DNA of 64,000 nucleotides from Halomarina salina (GTDB lineage Archaea; Halobacteriota; Halobacteria; Halobacteriales; Haloarculaceae). The notes under the pieces are model-generated. The model saw only the letters and a program-made list of their open reading frames with translations. It did not search any database and had not been told where the DNA came from. The stretch is from NCBI RefSeq assembly GCF_023074835.1, contig NZ_JALLGW010000001.1, forward strand, positions 2,914,001 through 2,978,000. The letters run 5' to 3'. Below are positions 18,871 to 27,900 of this stretch, piece by piece; position 1 is the stretch's first letter; the number at the start of each line of letters is the position of its first letter. Made by a program: the position numbers and the translations under genes.

Positions 18871-19641
18871 TCAGACGAGTCCGACGATGTCGAGCAGTTC
18901 GCGCAGGTCCGAGACGACGTAGTCGACGACGTCGTCCGGGTCCTCGGCCGCTCGCTCCGCGGCCGACCCGCCGTGGGCGACGGTGACGAGTCCGGCCCGC
19001 GACCCGCCGCGCATGTCGTGGTCGTAGCGGTCGCCGACGTACAGCGACCGCTCGGGGGCGACCGGCGCGTCGGCCAGCGCCGCCTCGAACATGGCGGGGT
19101 CGGGTTTCGTCCGGCCGACGGCCTCGCTCGTCGTGACGCGGTCGAACCGGTCGTAGATACCGAACCCGGAGAGCATGCGTTCCGCCTCCCAGGTGTCGAT
19201 GTCGGAGACGACGCCGAGGTACCGGTCGGCCTCGTCCAGCGCGCGGACCGTCTCGACCGCTCCCGGCGACGGCCGGACGGTGCGCGTGGTCGTCTCCTCG
19301 AACAGCGGTCGCCAGTCGGCGTCCGGGACGGTAGTAGGGTGGTCCTTCCGGCCGTCGAGTACCGCCTCACGGTCCAGCGACGTTGATTTCTGAAGTGCGA
19401 CGGCGGCGGCGATAGCGTGTCGATAACCGTCGAGTGCGGGCCGGAAGGTGGTGCCGTCGCGGCCCGAGAAGTACGCGCCGAGCGCCGCGCGCCAGTCGTC
19501 GACCAGTTGCTCGACGTCGTCGATCCCCTCGCGGTCGGCGAACCGTCCGAGGAACGCCTCGTGACCCGCCCGGACCGACGAGAGGTCGAGCAGGACGCCG
19601 CCGATGTCGAAGAAGACGCCCTCGTAGGCCAGGTCGTCCAT
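18871..19641 (-). CDS. HAD-superfamily hydrolase (phosphatase/dehalogenase-like)
   Basis: The 256-residue HAD subclass I protein has motif I FFDIGGVLLD (nucleophile Asp about residue 12; the usual second Asp is Gly, as in YihX-type enzymes), motif II SDIDTW, motif III lysine in GRTKPDPAMFEAAL (about residue 178), and motif IV YVGDRYDHDM. It probably hydrolyses a small phosphorylated metabolite. The stop is 66 bp from the neighbouring MBL-fold hydrolase gene on the same strand, which could be co-transcribed. The substrate cannot be read from the sequence. Confidence 0.88.
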   Translation of the reverse strand: MDDLAYEGVFFDIGGVLLDLSSVRAGHEAFLGRFADREGIDDVEQLVDDWRAALGAYFSGRDGTTFRPALDGYRHAIAAAVALQKSTSLDREAVLDGRKDHPTTVPDADWRPLFEETTTRTVRPSPGAVETVRALDEADRYLGVVSDIDTWEAERMLSGFGIYDRFDRVTTSEAVGRTKPDPAMFEAALADAPVAPERSLYVGDRYDHDMRGGSRAGLVTVAHGGSAAERAAEDPDDVVDYVVSDLRELLDIVGLV

Positions 19642-19707
19642 GCTCAGACGGTGGGCGCGTGGCGGTTGAGTCTGCTGGTCGCTCGCGGTCGAGGAGCGGC
19701 CCGGCCG

Positions 19708-20673
19708 TCAGGACGTCTCGTAGCGACGGACGCCGTCCACGACGGTCGATTCGAGGCGGCCGGTCGCGTCGAGGTGGGTGAGCGCGGCGACCACTTCGGC
19801 GACGATGTACTCGATACCCCGGTCGCGGGCTCGTCGGTCGGCGACCTCCTCCACCGTCGTCGCGCCGTCGGCGACGCTCTCGACCGTCCGGTCGAGCATC
19901 CGGTCGAGCGAGTCCCGGTCGCGGTCGACGGTCTCGGTGAACCGCTCGTGGACCGGACCGTGGCCGGGGTAGACGGTTCCGACGTCGAGCGCGTCGAGTC
20001 GGTCGAGTGCGGTCCGAAACGCGTCGATGGCGTCCTCGACCCCACGGTCGAGACCCGCGTGGAGCACCACCGGCCGGAACGGTTCGATGGCCATGTCGCC
20101 CGCGAGGAGGGCGCGCTCGTCGGGCAGGTAGAAACAGCAGTGGTCGGCCTGGTGGCCGGGCGTGTGGGCCGCTTCGACGGTCGTTCCCGCGACGTCGAAG
20201 CGGTCGCCGTCTTCGACCCAGGTGTCGACGGCCTCGACGGGGAGCAGGTCGCGACTTCGGTGGAGCGACCCGACGGCCATCTCGACGGCGTGCTCGACCG
20301 CCGCGTCGTCGAGTCCGGCGCGGGTCGCGGTGGTTCGAACGGTCGCCGCGAGGTCGTCGGGGTCGCGGTCGAACCGGTCGCGGACGCTCGCGGGCGCGTA
20401 GACGTGTGGGTCGGCGGCCTTAACGACGCGTTGAACCTGTCCGACGTGGTCGACGTGCGGGTGCGTGAGCAGGAGGTGGGTGACGTCGGAGAGGTCCTCG
20501 TCGAGTGCCCCGAACGCCTCACTGAGCGCGGTTTCACCGCCCTCGTCGGGCGTCACGGCGTCGACGAGTGCGAGCGACGCTCCGCCGGCCCCGTCGGGGT
20601 CGAGGAGGTACGCGGCGACGTGGCCCGGTGGCCAGTCGACCGATGCTTCGATGCGGTGGACGCGGCCGGTCAT
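19708..20673 (-). CDS. MBL-fold metallo-hydrolase
   Basis: The 321-residue beta-lactamase-fold protein has the metal motif LLLTHPHVDHVGQV (H-x-H-x-D-H), the second-site histidine region AHTPGHQADH, AGDMAIEP with the bridging aspartate, and the C-terminal histidine in YPGHGPVHE. It binds two zinc ions and probably hydrolyses a thioester or ester, as glyoxalase-II-like or lactonase relatives do. The tail (about residues 260-320) looks like a winged helix, which is common in the LACTB2-like subgroup. The start at 20673 (MTGRVHRIEASV) fits the fold. It is divergent from the Tat lipoprotein gene. Confidence 0.9.
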   Translation of the reverse strand: MTGRVHRIEASVDWPPGHVAAYLLDPDGAGGASLALVDAVTPDEGGETALSEAFGALDEDLSDVTHLLLTHPHVDHVGQVQRVVKAADPHVYAPASVRDRFDRDPDDLAATVRTTATRAGLDDAAVEHAVEMAVGSLHRSRDLLPVEAVDTWVEDGDRFDVAGTTVEAAHTPGHQADHCCFYLPDERALLAGDMAIEPFRPVVLHAGLDRGVEDAIDAFRTALDRLDALDVGTVYPGHGPVHERFTETVDRDRDSLDRMLDRTVESVADGATTVEEVADRRARDRGIEYIVAEVVAALTHLDATGRLESTVVDGVRRYETS

Positions 20674-20797
20674 CGAGCGAAGCGTCGGCACGGAGCGCGA
20701 AAAGGTCCCTGATGCGGGATGGGAACTGCCGGAAACCACCAACTACCCCGCTGGTTGTGTGCGACTAACTATTGACCGAAGGGAATAGATACGAGAC

Positions 20798-22390
20798 ATG
20801 CAACGGCGACGGTACCTCGCAGTGTGTGGCACCGCAGCAGCGGGTCTGCTTGCAGGCTGCAATCAGACCGGTGGCTCCTCCCCCGGAAACAACGAGACCG
20901 TAGAAGGAGAGGCGCAGTTCAACAACATCATCATCAACGCTCCACAGCAGGCACCCATCGGGAGCGAGGTGACGATGACCATCAGCGCGCGGAACTTCGG
21001 CGGCCAGACCGGGACGTACGAAGACCGGATCGTCACCTCCAACGGCGACACCGACTTCGCGCAGGACATCAGCATCACGGACGTCCAGTCCGGGCAGACC
21101 GGCGAGGTCGAGGTGAACGCGCCGGTCAACGGGGCTGGCGAGTACCGCTTCACGCTCGAAGAGGCGGAGGTGTCCGCGACGGTGAACGTCACCGCGGAGG
21201 CCGTCGAGATCGGCAAGATGGTCGACGTCGGCAACAACCTCCAGCTGACGTTCACCGACGCGTCGTTCCGCGGCGGCGTCTACTACCGGTACGTCGACAA
21301 CGTCGGCTGGACGACGGACATGTTCGCACCGGGCGAGAGCGGCCGGACGCTCGCCGTCTTCAAGGGGAAGATGAAGAACACCGGCTCGCAGGAGACGGTC
21401 ATCCGTCCCGAGCGGTTCAGCGTCACGGAAGGCACCGTGTTCAACAACCTGGACGGCAAGCCGCTCTCGACCGTCGAGAGTGTCGAGGGACAGTCCCTCA
21501 TCGGGTCGCCCATCAAGGGCGGGCAGACCGTCGAGGGGTGGGTGCTGGCGAGCGTCCCGAAGAACCAGGTCCAGCAGAACGGCGTCGGCGTCGGCTGGTC
21601 GCTGAACGCGCAGGGCGGCGGCCCCGACCGCGTCTGGTCGTTCCCACCGCGCGCGCTGCCGACGTGGCAGCAACTGGAGTTCCGCCTCTCGGACCGGCCC
21701 GACAACGGGCAGATAACCGGCGAGATAACGGTCCGGAACGCCGGACAGGTCGAGTCGACGTTCTACGGCCTCGCCGAGTTCCACTACCAGGGCGTCGGCT
21801 GGGTGCCGGCGGCCTACCCCAGCGGCACCGTCGCGCCCGGCGCGACGAAGACGTTCACCTTCGACTACGGCTGGCCGTACATCCAGCAGATGGAGTGGCG
21901 CATCCAGCCGTTCCCGGACACCCGACGGATGGTCGAGGCCGGTCCGCTCACGCTCGACTACGGGCAGGAGACCTACGGCATCGACGAGTCGACGGTGACG
22001 GTGTCGAACCCGCGGTTCATGCAGCGCTACAGCTACAGCGCGACGCAGTCCTCCGGCGGGGAGAACAACCAGGTGACGAAACAGCGCGAGGCGAGCGGCG
22101 GCAAGAAGTTCCTCTTCGTCGACGTGAAAGCGACCGTCGGCAAGGAGGGCGGGCAGGTGCCGCTGCCCGACTCGTTCGTCGTGAAGGCGGGCGAGTCGAA
22201 CATCAAGCCGTTCGTCGGACCGACGCCGACCAACCCCGACGTGTCGTTCTACTCGGGGGCGAACGGCGGGAAGCAGGGCGACACGTCCACGGGAGTGCTC
22301 GTCTTCGAGGTCCCGTCGAGCGTGTCGCGGCCTGCGGTCAACTACCACGAGGAGTTCCGGGAGCTGACGAGCGACATCACCTGGAACTGA
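20798..22390 (+). CDS. Tat-exported lipoprotein of unknown function, possible DUF4352-like C-terminus
   Basis: The 530-residue protein has a short twin-arginine signal (MQRRRYLAVCGTAAAGLLAGC), ending in lipobox LAGC with Cys21, which is typical of haloarchaeal Tat lipoproteins. The extracellular part is a chain of beta-rich domains: a CARDB-like domain (about 45-125, SEVTMTISARNFGG), a middle domain about 130-330, and a C-terminal domain (about 400-530) whose KFLFVDVKATVGKEGG segment recalls DUF4352/telokin-like domains. It has fewer acidic residues than cytosolic neighbours. It could be a cell-surface binding protein. A weak TATA-like CTATTGA is found about 27 nt upstream. Confidence 0.78.
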   Translation: MQRRRYLAVCGTAAAGLLAGCNQTGGSSPGNNETVEGEAQFNNIIINAPQQAPIGSEVTMTISARNFGGQTGTYEDRIVTSNGDTDFAQDISITDVQSGQTGEVEVNAPVNGAGEYRFTLEEAEVSATVNVTAEAVEIGKMVDVGNNLQLTFTDASFRGGVYYRYVDNVGWTTDMFAPGESGRTLAVFKGKMKNTGSQETVIRPERFSVTEGTVFNNLDGKPLSTVESVEGQSLIGSPIKGGQTVEGWVLASVPKNQVQQNGVGVGWSLNAQGGGPDRVWSFPPRALPTWQQLEFRLSDRPDNGQITGEITVRNAGQVESTFYGLAEFHYQGVGWVPAAYPSGTVAPGATKTFTFDYGWPYIQQMEWRIQPFPDTRRMVEAGPLTLDYGQETYGIDESTVTVSNPRFMQRYSYSATQSSGGENNQVTKQREASGGKKFLFVDVKATVGKEGGQVPLPDSFVVKAGESNIKPFVGPTPTNPDVSFYSGANGGKQGDTSTGVLVFEVPSSVSRPAVNYHEEFRELTSDITWN

Positions 22391-22445
22391 GTCGCCGAAC
22401 GGTCAGCGCTCGAAGGGAAGCGCGCGGGACCCCGTGAGCGAGCGA

Positions 22446-22461
22446 GTCGGCGACTGCCGAC
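22446..22461 (+). terminator. hairpin after the Tat-lipoprotein gene
   Basis: A perfect 6-bp stem (GTCGGC / GCCGAC) with a GACT loop lies about 56 bases after the stop of the lipoprotein gene and before the next promoter. No T-tract follows, so termination is only a possibility. Confidence 0.35.
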
Positions 22462-22558
22462 CCGACCACCGCGAACCTGCCGTCGCCTCGTTCCGACCGT
22501 CGGAGTAAAGGTGGTCCCGGCGGTTCGAACGGCTACGGATGAACCGGAGTGATTTTTC

Positions 22559-23341
22559 GTGAACGTCGAGCAGTTCAGCGTCGCCGACCAGACGGTCGTC
22601 ATCACGGGCTCCTCGCAGGGAATCGGCGAGGCGACAGCGCGTCGGTTCGCCGAGGACGGCGCGAACGTCGTCGTCTCCTCGCGCGACCAGGAGAAAGTCG
22701 ACGCCGTCGCGGACGCCATCAACGAGGACGACCCGGAGGGTCGGGCCATCGCCGTCGCGTGTGACGTACGCGAACGCGATGCCGTGGAGGCGCTCGTCGA
22801 GGCCACCGTCGAGGAGTTCGGCGGGCTCGACACGATGGTCAACAACGCCGGCGCGTCGTTCATGACGGGCTTCGACGACATCTCGGAGAACGGCTGGAAG
22901 ACCATCGTCGACATCAACCTCCACGGGACGTACCACTGCTGTCAGGTCGCCGGACAGCAGATGCAGGAGCAGGACGACGGCGGGTCCATCGTCAACTTCG
23001 CCAGCGTGGCGGGACTGGAGGGGTCGCCGTACATGAGCCACTACGGGTCGGCGAAGGCCGCCGTCGTCAACCTCACGAAGACGCTGGCGTTCGAGTACGC
23101 CGATCACGACATCCGCGTCAACTGCGTCGCGCCGGGGTTCGTCGCAACGCCCGGCGTCGAGTCACAGATGGGTGTCAGCGCGGAGAACGTCGAGCGCGAC
23201 ACCGTCAAGCGCCGGATGGGGCTGAGCGAGGAGATAAGCGACATCGTCCAGTTCCTCGCGACTCCCGCGTCCTCGTACATCGTCGGTGAGACCATCCGGG
23301 CCGCGGGCGTGCCCGACATCATGGAGTCACCCGAGGTATGA
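22559..23341 (+). CDS. short-chain dehydrogenase/reductase (SDR), paralogue 2
   Basis: The 260-residue classical SDR has TGSSQGIGEATARRFAEDG (cofactor loop, residues about 16-34), NNAGASFM, the catalytic serine in NFASVAG, and YGSAK (about residue 161). It probably oxidises or reduces a hydroxy/keto acyl compound. The start is GTG at 22559. The gene overlaps the following LLM gene by 4 nt (ATGA), so the two are one operon parallel to the CoA-transferase-LLM operon at 12-14 kb. A seven-codon frame ATG...TGA (22539-22562, MNRSDFS) ends across the GTG start and may be a chance or coupled leader. Confidence 0.92.
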   Translation: MNVEQFSVADQTVVITGSSQGIGEATARRFAEDGANVVVSSRDQEKVDAVADAINEDDPEGRAIAVACDVRERDAVEALVEATVEEFGGLDTMVNNAGASFMTGFDDISENGWKTIVDINLHGTYHCCQVAGQQMQEQDDGGSIVNFASVAGLEGSPYMSHYGSAKAAVVNLTKTLAFEYADHDIRVNCVAPGFVATPGVESQMGVSAENVERDTVKRRMGLSEEISDIVQFLATPASSYIVGETIRAAGVPDIMESPEV

Positions 23342-24402
23342 GCGACGACGAGAGTGACGTAGACGACGGCGGACACGCGAGCGATGCAGACCACGCGAGC
23401 GACGCCGACCGCGACGTGTTCCTCCCCGTCGCCGCCCAGCCGAGCGTCGACGCACTGGTCGAGCAAGCGGAGCGCGCCGAGTCGCTGGGGTACGACCGTG
23501 CCTGGCTCCCCGAGACGTGGGGGCGCAACGCGATGGTCGTGCTGACGAGCATCGCCGAGCGGACCGAGACCATCGGTCTCGGCACCTCCATCGCGCCCAT
23601 CTACTCGCGCTCCCCGGCGCTGACCGGGATGAGTGCGGCGACGCTTCAGGAGGTGTCGGACGGCCGGTTCCGTCTCGGACTCGGTCCGTCGGGCCCCATC
23701 GTCATCGAGAACTGGCACGGCGTCGACTTCGGCAACCCGCTCCGCCGCACCCGCGAGACCGTCGACGTCGTCAGGCAGGTGCTCTCCGGGGAGGAGGTGG
23801 AGTACGACGGCGAGTACTTCGACGTGTCGGGCTTCCGCCTGCGCTCGGCGGTGCCCGACCCTGCGCCGTCCATCGACGTGGCCGGGATGGGGCCGAAGTC
23901 GGTCGAACTCGCGGGACGCTTCGCCGACGGGTGGCACGCGCTCATGCTCACCCCCGATGGACTGGCGGACCGGATGGAGGACGTCGAACGCGGTGCCGAA
24001 CTCGGTGACCGCGACCCCGACGACGTTCGCGTGACGCTGTCGCTGACCTGCGCGGCGCTGGAGGACCGCGAACGCGCTCGCGACATCGTCCGCCAGCACA
24101 GCGCGTTCTACGTCGGCGGGATGGGGACGTTCTACCGCGACAACCTCGCCCGACAGGGGTACGAGGAGACGGCCAACACCGTCTACGACGAGTGGAACGG
24201 CGGCGACCGGCAGCAGGCCATCGACGCCATCGACGACGACCTGCTCGACGACCTCGCGGTCGCCGGAACGCCCGACGAGGCGCGCGAGCGACTCGAACGG
24301 TTCGAGTCGCTCGACGCCGTCGACGCGGTGTCGGTGTCGTTCCCGCGCGAGGCGACCATCGAGGAGATCAACGCCACCATCGACGCGCTCGCGCCGTCGT
24401 AA
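23338..24402 (+). CDS. LLM-class F420/flavin-dependent oxidoreductase (paralogue 2)
   Basis: The 354 residues form a luciferase-like barrel homologous to the protein at 13390-14379. Shared segments include RAESLGYDRAWLPETWG, GLGTSIAPIYSRSPALTGMS, VSDGRFRLGLGPSG and AGTPDEARERLERF. About 28 extra N-terminal residues form an acidic low-complexity leader with an 18-bp tandem duplication (23374-23391 and 23392-23409, giving HASDAD twice). It is translationally coupled to an SDR. It probably catalyses an F420- or FMN-linked redox step in the same type of catabolic route; the substrate is unknown. Confidence 0.88.
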   Translation: MSDDESDVDDGGHASDADHASDADRDVFLPVAAQPSVDALVEQAERAESLGYDRAWLPETWGRNAMVVLTSIAERTETIGLGTSIAPIYSRSPALTGMSAATLQEVSDGRFRLGLGPSGPIVIENWHGVDFGNPLRRTRETVDVVRQVLSGEEVEYDGEYFDVSGFRLRSAVPDPAPSIDVAGMGPKSVELAGRFADGWHALMLTPDGLADRMEDVERGAELGDRDPDDVRVTLSLTCAALEDRERARDIVRQHSAFYVGGMGTFYRDNLARQGYEETANTVYDEWNGGDRQQAIDAIDDDLLDDLAVAGTPDEARERLERFESLDAVDAVSVSFPREATIEEINATIDALAPS

Positions 24403-24457
24403 CACCCTCGTGCTGTTCTAGCACTCTCGTGCCGCCGACCCCCCACGTGCCGTGAAA

Positions 24458-24469
24458 CTCACGCGTGAG
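24458..24469. promoter_or_regulatory. CTCACGCGTGAG palindrome before the ThDP enzyme gene
   Basis: This perfect 12-bp palindrome lies about 118 bases before the ATG at 24587. Its half-site TCACG is the one seen in the TCACGCCGTGA palindromes at 1374-1384 and 33654-33664, but without the central base. It could be an operator or a chance palindrome. Two short hairpin-like repeats (GTGCT/AGCAC) just upstream, at about 24411-24432, may belong to the 3' end of the LLM transcript. Confidence 0.35.
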
Positions 24470-24586
24470 AATCGCGTCGGGGCGCGGTAGCGACCGGCTA
24501 CTCGGTTCAGAAGTGAGACTCCCGTCACCGGGTCTCGACGTGCAGGCCGCACGCAGTTATTTCACCCAGCCACCCCGACCCGTGGT

Positions 24587-26275
24587 ATGAGCGACCAGTA
24601 CACGGGCGCTGACCTGTTCGTCGACGCGCTCGAACAGTACGGCGTCACGCACCTGTTCGGCAACCCCGGAACGACCGAACTGCCCATCATGGAGGCGCTC
24701 GGCGACAGCGACCTCGAGTACGTCCTCGGCCTCCACGAGGACGTCGCCGTCGGGATGGCCGGGGGCTACGCCCAGACCCGCCGGTACCACGCTCACGACG
24801 ACGAGGACGTGATGCCCGCTGGCGTCGTGAACCTCCACGTCACCCCCGGCCTCGCACACGGCCTCGGCAACGTCTACGCGGCGAGCATGACCGGCGCGCC
24901 GCTCGTCGTCACCGCCGGCAACCACGAACTCGACTTCCGCCACGAGGAGCCCATCCTCTCGGGCGACCTGCTCGAACTCGCCGGGCAGTTCTGCAAGTTC
25001 AGCGCCGAGGTCACCAGCGTCGAGGCGCTACCGCTGCTCGTCCGCCGGGCGTTCCGTATCGCGCTCACGCCACCGATGGGGCCGGTGTTCCTCGCGCTCC
25101 CGGCGGACGTGATGATGACCGAGACCGACGCCGACCCGGAACCGCTGGGCGCGATACCGACCGCCGGGCGCGGCGACGCCGCCCAGATAGACGAGGCGGC
25201 GCGACTGCTCGCGGAGGCGGAGAACCCCGTCCTCGTCCTCGGCGACCACGTCGCCCGAGCCGACGGGTCGGAGGCGGCCGTCGCCCTCGCCGAGGCCTCG
25301 GGGGCGCGGGTCCACGGCGAGATGCTCGCCTGCGAGGTGAGCTTCCCCGGCGACCACGAGCAGTGGCTCTCGTTCATCCCGCCGCGCGAGCAGTTCGCCT
25401 CGATGCTGTTGAACGCGGACACGCTCGCGTTCGTCGGCACCTCGACGAACACCACGCTGCTCCCCCACGAGTCCGACCTCGTCCCCGAGTCGGCGACCTG
25501 CATCCACGTCGGGAGCGACCCCGACGAGGTCGGGAAGCTCTACCAGGCCGACGCCGCCGTCGTGGGTGACCCGGGAGAGGTGATGGCCGACATCGCCGAC
25601 CGCGTCGCCGACCGCGTGGACGAGGACGAACGTCGCCGCCGCATCGAACAGGTCGAGACGCTCAAGGAGTCGATGTCGGGGATGCTCGACGGCGTCGGGA
25701 TGGGCGACGCCGGCCCGGACGACCCGCGCCCGTCGAAGGCCGAACTCGTCGACGCGCTCCGGTCGGCCGCGCCGGACGCCTACGTCGTCGACGAGGGCGT
25801 CACCTCGAAGTACCCGCTCATGCTCCGCTGGCCGCTGCAGGCCGGCCAGTTCGTCTCGAACAAAGGCGGCGGCCTCGGCTACGGGCTCCCCGCGAGCGTC
25901 GGCGCGGCACTCGCGGAGGGGATGCGAGACGACCCGCGACAGGTCGTCGGCTTCGTCGGCGACGGGTCGTACCTCTACTACCCCCACAGCCTCTACTCCG
26001 CCGCCCGGTACGACCTCGACCTGACGGTGGTCGTCCCGGACAACCGCAACTACCGCATCCTGAAGGACAACACGAACGCCATCTTCGGCGGCGACGACGA
26101 GGACCACACGTTCGTCGGCATGGACTTCGACCCGCCGGTCGACATCCCCGCCAACGCGCGGTCTCACGGCGCGAGTGCGGGCCAGGCCGAGACGCCCGAC
26201 GAACTGGAGGGAGCCATCGAGGAGGCGCTCTCGACGCCCGGCCCGTACGTGCTGGACGTGCTCGTCCACGACTGA
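24587..26275 (+). CDS. thiamine-diphosphate-dependent enzyme, benzoylformate/2-ketoacid decarboxylase-like
   Basis: The 562-residue protein has the three-domain layout of the acetolactate synthase/benzoylformate decarboxylase family. The PYR domain has the ThDP-activating glutamate in GLHEDVAVGMAGGYAQ (Glu51), the middle domain spans about 185-345, and the PP domain has GDGSYLYYPHSLYSAARYDL with DNRNY as Mg-ThDP motif (about residues 463-487). It should act on a 2-keto acid (decarboxylation or carboligation). The nearby FMN and FAD 2-hydroxyacid oxidising enzymes could supply the keto acid. A TATA element GTTATTTCAC lies about 22-32 nt before the ATG. Confidence 0.9.
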   Translation: MSDQYTGADLFVDALEQYGVTHLFGNPGTTELPIMEALGDSDLEYVLGLHEDVAVGMAGGYAQTRRYHAHDDEDVMPAGVVNLHVTPGLAHGLGNVYAASMTGAPLVVTAGNHELDFRHEEPILSGDLLELAGQFCKFSAEVTSVEALPLLVRRAFRIALTPPMGPVFLALPADVMMTETDADPEPLGAIPTAGRGDAAQIDEAARLLAEAENPVLVLGDHVARADGSEAAVALAEASGARVHGEMLACEVSFPGDHEQWLSFIPPREQFASMLLNADTLAFVGTSTNTTLLPHESDLVPESATCIHVGSDPDEVGKLYQADAAVVGDPGEVMADIADRVADRVDEDERRRRIEQVETLKESMSGMLDGVGMGDAGPDDPRPSKAELVDALRSAAPDAYVVDEGVTSKYPLMLRWPLQAGQFVSNKGGGLGYGLPASVGAALAEGMRDDPRQVVGFVGDGSYLYYPHSLYSAARYDLDLTVVVPDNRNYRILKDNTNAIFGGDDEDHTFVGMDFDPPVDIPANARSHGASAGQAETPDELEGAIEEALSTPGPYVLDVLVHD

Positions 26276-26313
26276 CGCCAGACGGCCGACTCGGTGGCGA
26301 GGCTACCTACCGA

Positions 26314-26332
26314 CTCGTGAGTCGCTCACGAG
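26314..26332 (+). terminator. hairpin after the ThDP enzyme gene
   Basis: A perfect 8-bp stem (CTCGTGAG / CTCACGAG) with a TCG loop starts 39 bases after the stop codon. It is framed by a second pairing of GGCTAC (26301-26306) with GTAGCC (26348-26353). It lies between two genes of the same strand and before the promoter of the next one, so a terminator or 3'-end structure is likely. Confidence 0.5.
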
Positions 26333-26396
26333 CGCTACCACCGGCTACGTAGCCCCCATAGCAAGTATAAGAGCCTCCCCCCCGTCTCTCTAGGCA

Positions 26397-27815
26397 GTGC
26401 CAGCAACGGTCGTGGTGATAACCGTGGACTCGCTCCGGGCGGACGCACAGCACGCGATGCCGACCCTGCAACGACTCGCCGACGGCGGAACGCGATTCAC
26501 CCACGCGTACACCCACGGCAACTGGACACCGTTCTCGTTCCCGAGCGTCCTCGGGTCGGACCCGGTGTTCACCGACGGCCCTCGCGTCGGTCCCTCGGCC
26601 CGCGAAACCGTCGCCGAACGCCTCCAGCGAGCGGGCGTGGAGACGGTCGGTCTGAACGCGGCCAACGGCTTCCTCACCGAGCACTGGGGGTACGACCGCG
26701 GGTTCGACACCTTCGAGACGTTCCTGGGCGGGTCGCGCTGGCTGGCCGCCCACCCCACGGTGGGCGGCTGGCTACAGTTGGTCGCCGCGCCGGGACGCCG
26801 GGCGATGGCCCGCATCAGGGGGACCGAGGACCGCATCGCCGTCGACACCTCCCACCTGAAGGCGCTCGAAGACCACGCGACGGCGGCCGTCGAGTCCGCC
26901 GACGGACCGCTGTTCTGCTGGCTGCACTACATGGACACGCACACGCCGTACCTGCCCGCCCCGCGGCACGTCCGCGCGGTCACCGGTGGCACCGGGAGCG
27001 GGACGATGCTCCGCGCGCACGTCCGCGCTGGACTGGGTCGCGAGGTGAGCGACCAGGCGCTCGACGACCTCCGGGCGCTCTACCACGGGGCGGCCCACCA
27101 GGTCGACGCGAGCATCGCGCGGGTGCTGGCGACGCTCCGCGAGGCGGGCCGTGGCGACGCCACCGTCGTCGTCGCCGGCGACCACGGCGAGGAGTTCCAG
27201 GAGCACGGCCACCTCGCGCACTACCCGAAACTCTACCGCGAACTCGTCCACGTCCCGCTGGTGGTCGGCCGACCGGCCGACGTCGAGTCGAGCGAGAACG
27301 AGGACGCAGCCGCGGACGCGAGCGAACGCGAGGACCGCGTCGCCACCGCACCGGTCGGTCTGGACGTGATTCCGCCGACGGTCTGCGACGCGTTCGACCT
27401 GCCGACCGGCGACCTCGCCGGTCGGAGCCTGCTCCCGACGGTCCGCGACGGTCAACAGGTCGGCGGCGACCCGGTCGTCTCCGTCGCCGTCCGTGGCCCG
27501 TCGGTGACGACGCAGCCGATTCCCCGTCGCCTCGACGACGGCGAGTTGCTCGTGAGCGTGCGCGACGAGCGGTTCACCTACATCTCCCACACCGAGTCGG
27601 GCGCGGTCGAACTGTACGACCGGTCGTCGGACCCCGGCGAGCAGACCGACGTTGCAGGCGAGGCGCGCTTCTCGACGGTCGAATCGGCCTTCGAGGACGT
27701 CGCTGCGGCCCACGCCGCGTCGCTCGGCGGCGACGGGGCAGACGCTCACGGCGAGGAGGAAGGTGGGGTCCCCGAGGACGTCTCCGAGCGGTTGCGGGCG
27801 CTCGGCTATCGGTGA
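26397..27815 (+). CDS. sulfatase/alkaline-phosphatase-superfamily hydrolase
   Basis: The 472-residue protein starts at GTG, 27-34 nt behind AGTATAAG (26364-26371). It has the metal-binding opening VVVITVDSLRADAQ (residues about 4-17), WLHYMDTHTPYLPA, the metal site VVVAGDHGEEFQEHGHLAH, and a C-terminal substrate-side segment FTYISHTESGAVELYD. The nucleophile region reads GNWTPFSFPSVLG and has Thr/Ser but no Cys, so it is not a formylglycine-type sulfatase; a phosphotransferase-like or Thr/Ser hydrolase activity is more likely. There is no signal peptide, so it should act in the cytoplasm. Haloarchaeal relatives are often linked with surface glycan metabolism. Confidence 0.85.
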   Translation: MPATVVVITVDSLRADAQHAMPTLQRLADGGTRFTHAYTHGNWTPFSFPSVLGSDPVFTDGPRVGPSARETVAERLQRAGVETVGLNAANGFLTEHWGYDRGFDTFETFLGGSRWLAAHPTVGGWLQLVAAPGRRAMARIRGTEDRIAVDTSHLKALEDHATAAVESADGPLFCWLHYMDTHTPYLPAPRHVRAVTGGTGSGTMLRAHVRAGLGREVSDQALDDLRALYHGAAHQVDASIARVLATLREAGRGDATVVVAGDHGEEFQEHGHLAHYPKLYRELVHVPLVVGRPADVESSENEDAAADASEREDRVATAPVGLDVIPPTVCDAFDLPTGDLAGRSLLPTVRDGQQVGGDPVVSVAVRGPSVTTQPIPRRLDDGELLVSVRDERFTYISHTESGAVELYDRSSDPGEQTDVAGEARFSTVESAFEDVAAAHAASLGGDGADAHGEEEGGVPEDVSERLRALGYR

Positions 27816-27900
27816 GGGTCGGTCGAGAATCGCTGATACGTCGGTCGTCTCGCCCCGCGTCGTCGGGGTGGGAGTCGGTACCGGGCGCTGGCCGGTCCGG

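Noticed and set aside
19417-20712. 431-codon rightward frame opposite the MBL-fold and HAD genes
   Set aside because: It is the mirror of two well-defined genes; Val/Arg/Gly-rich repeats such as VEHPVERVPV are typical antisense translation of haloarchaeal codons.
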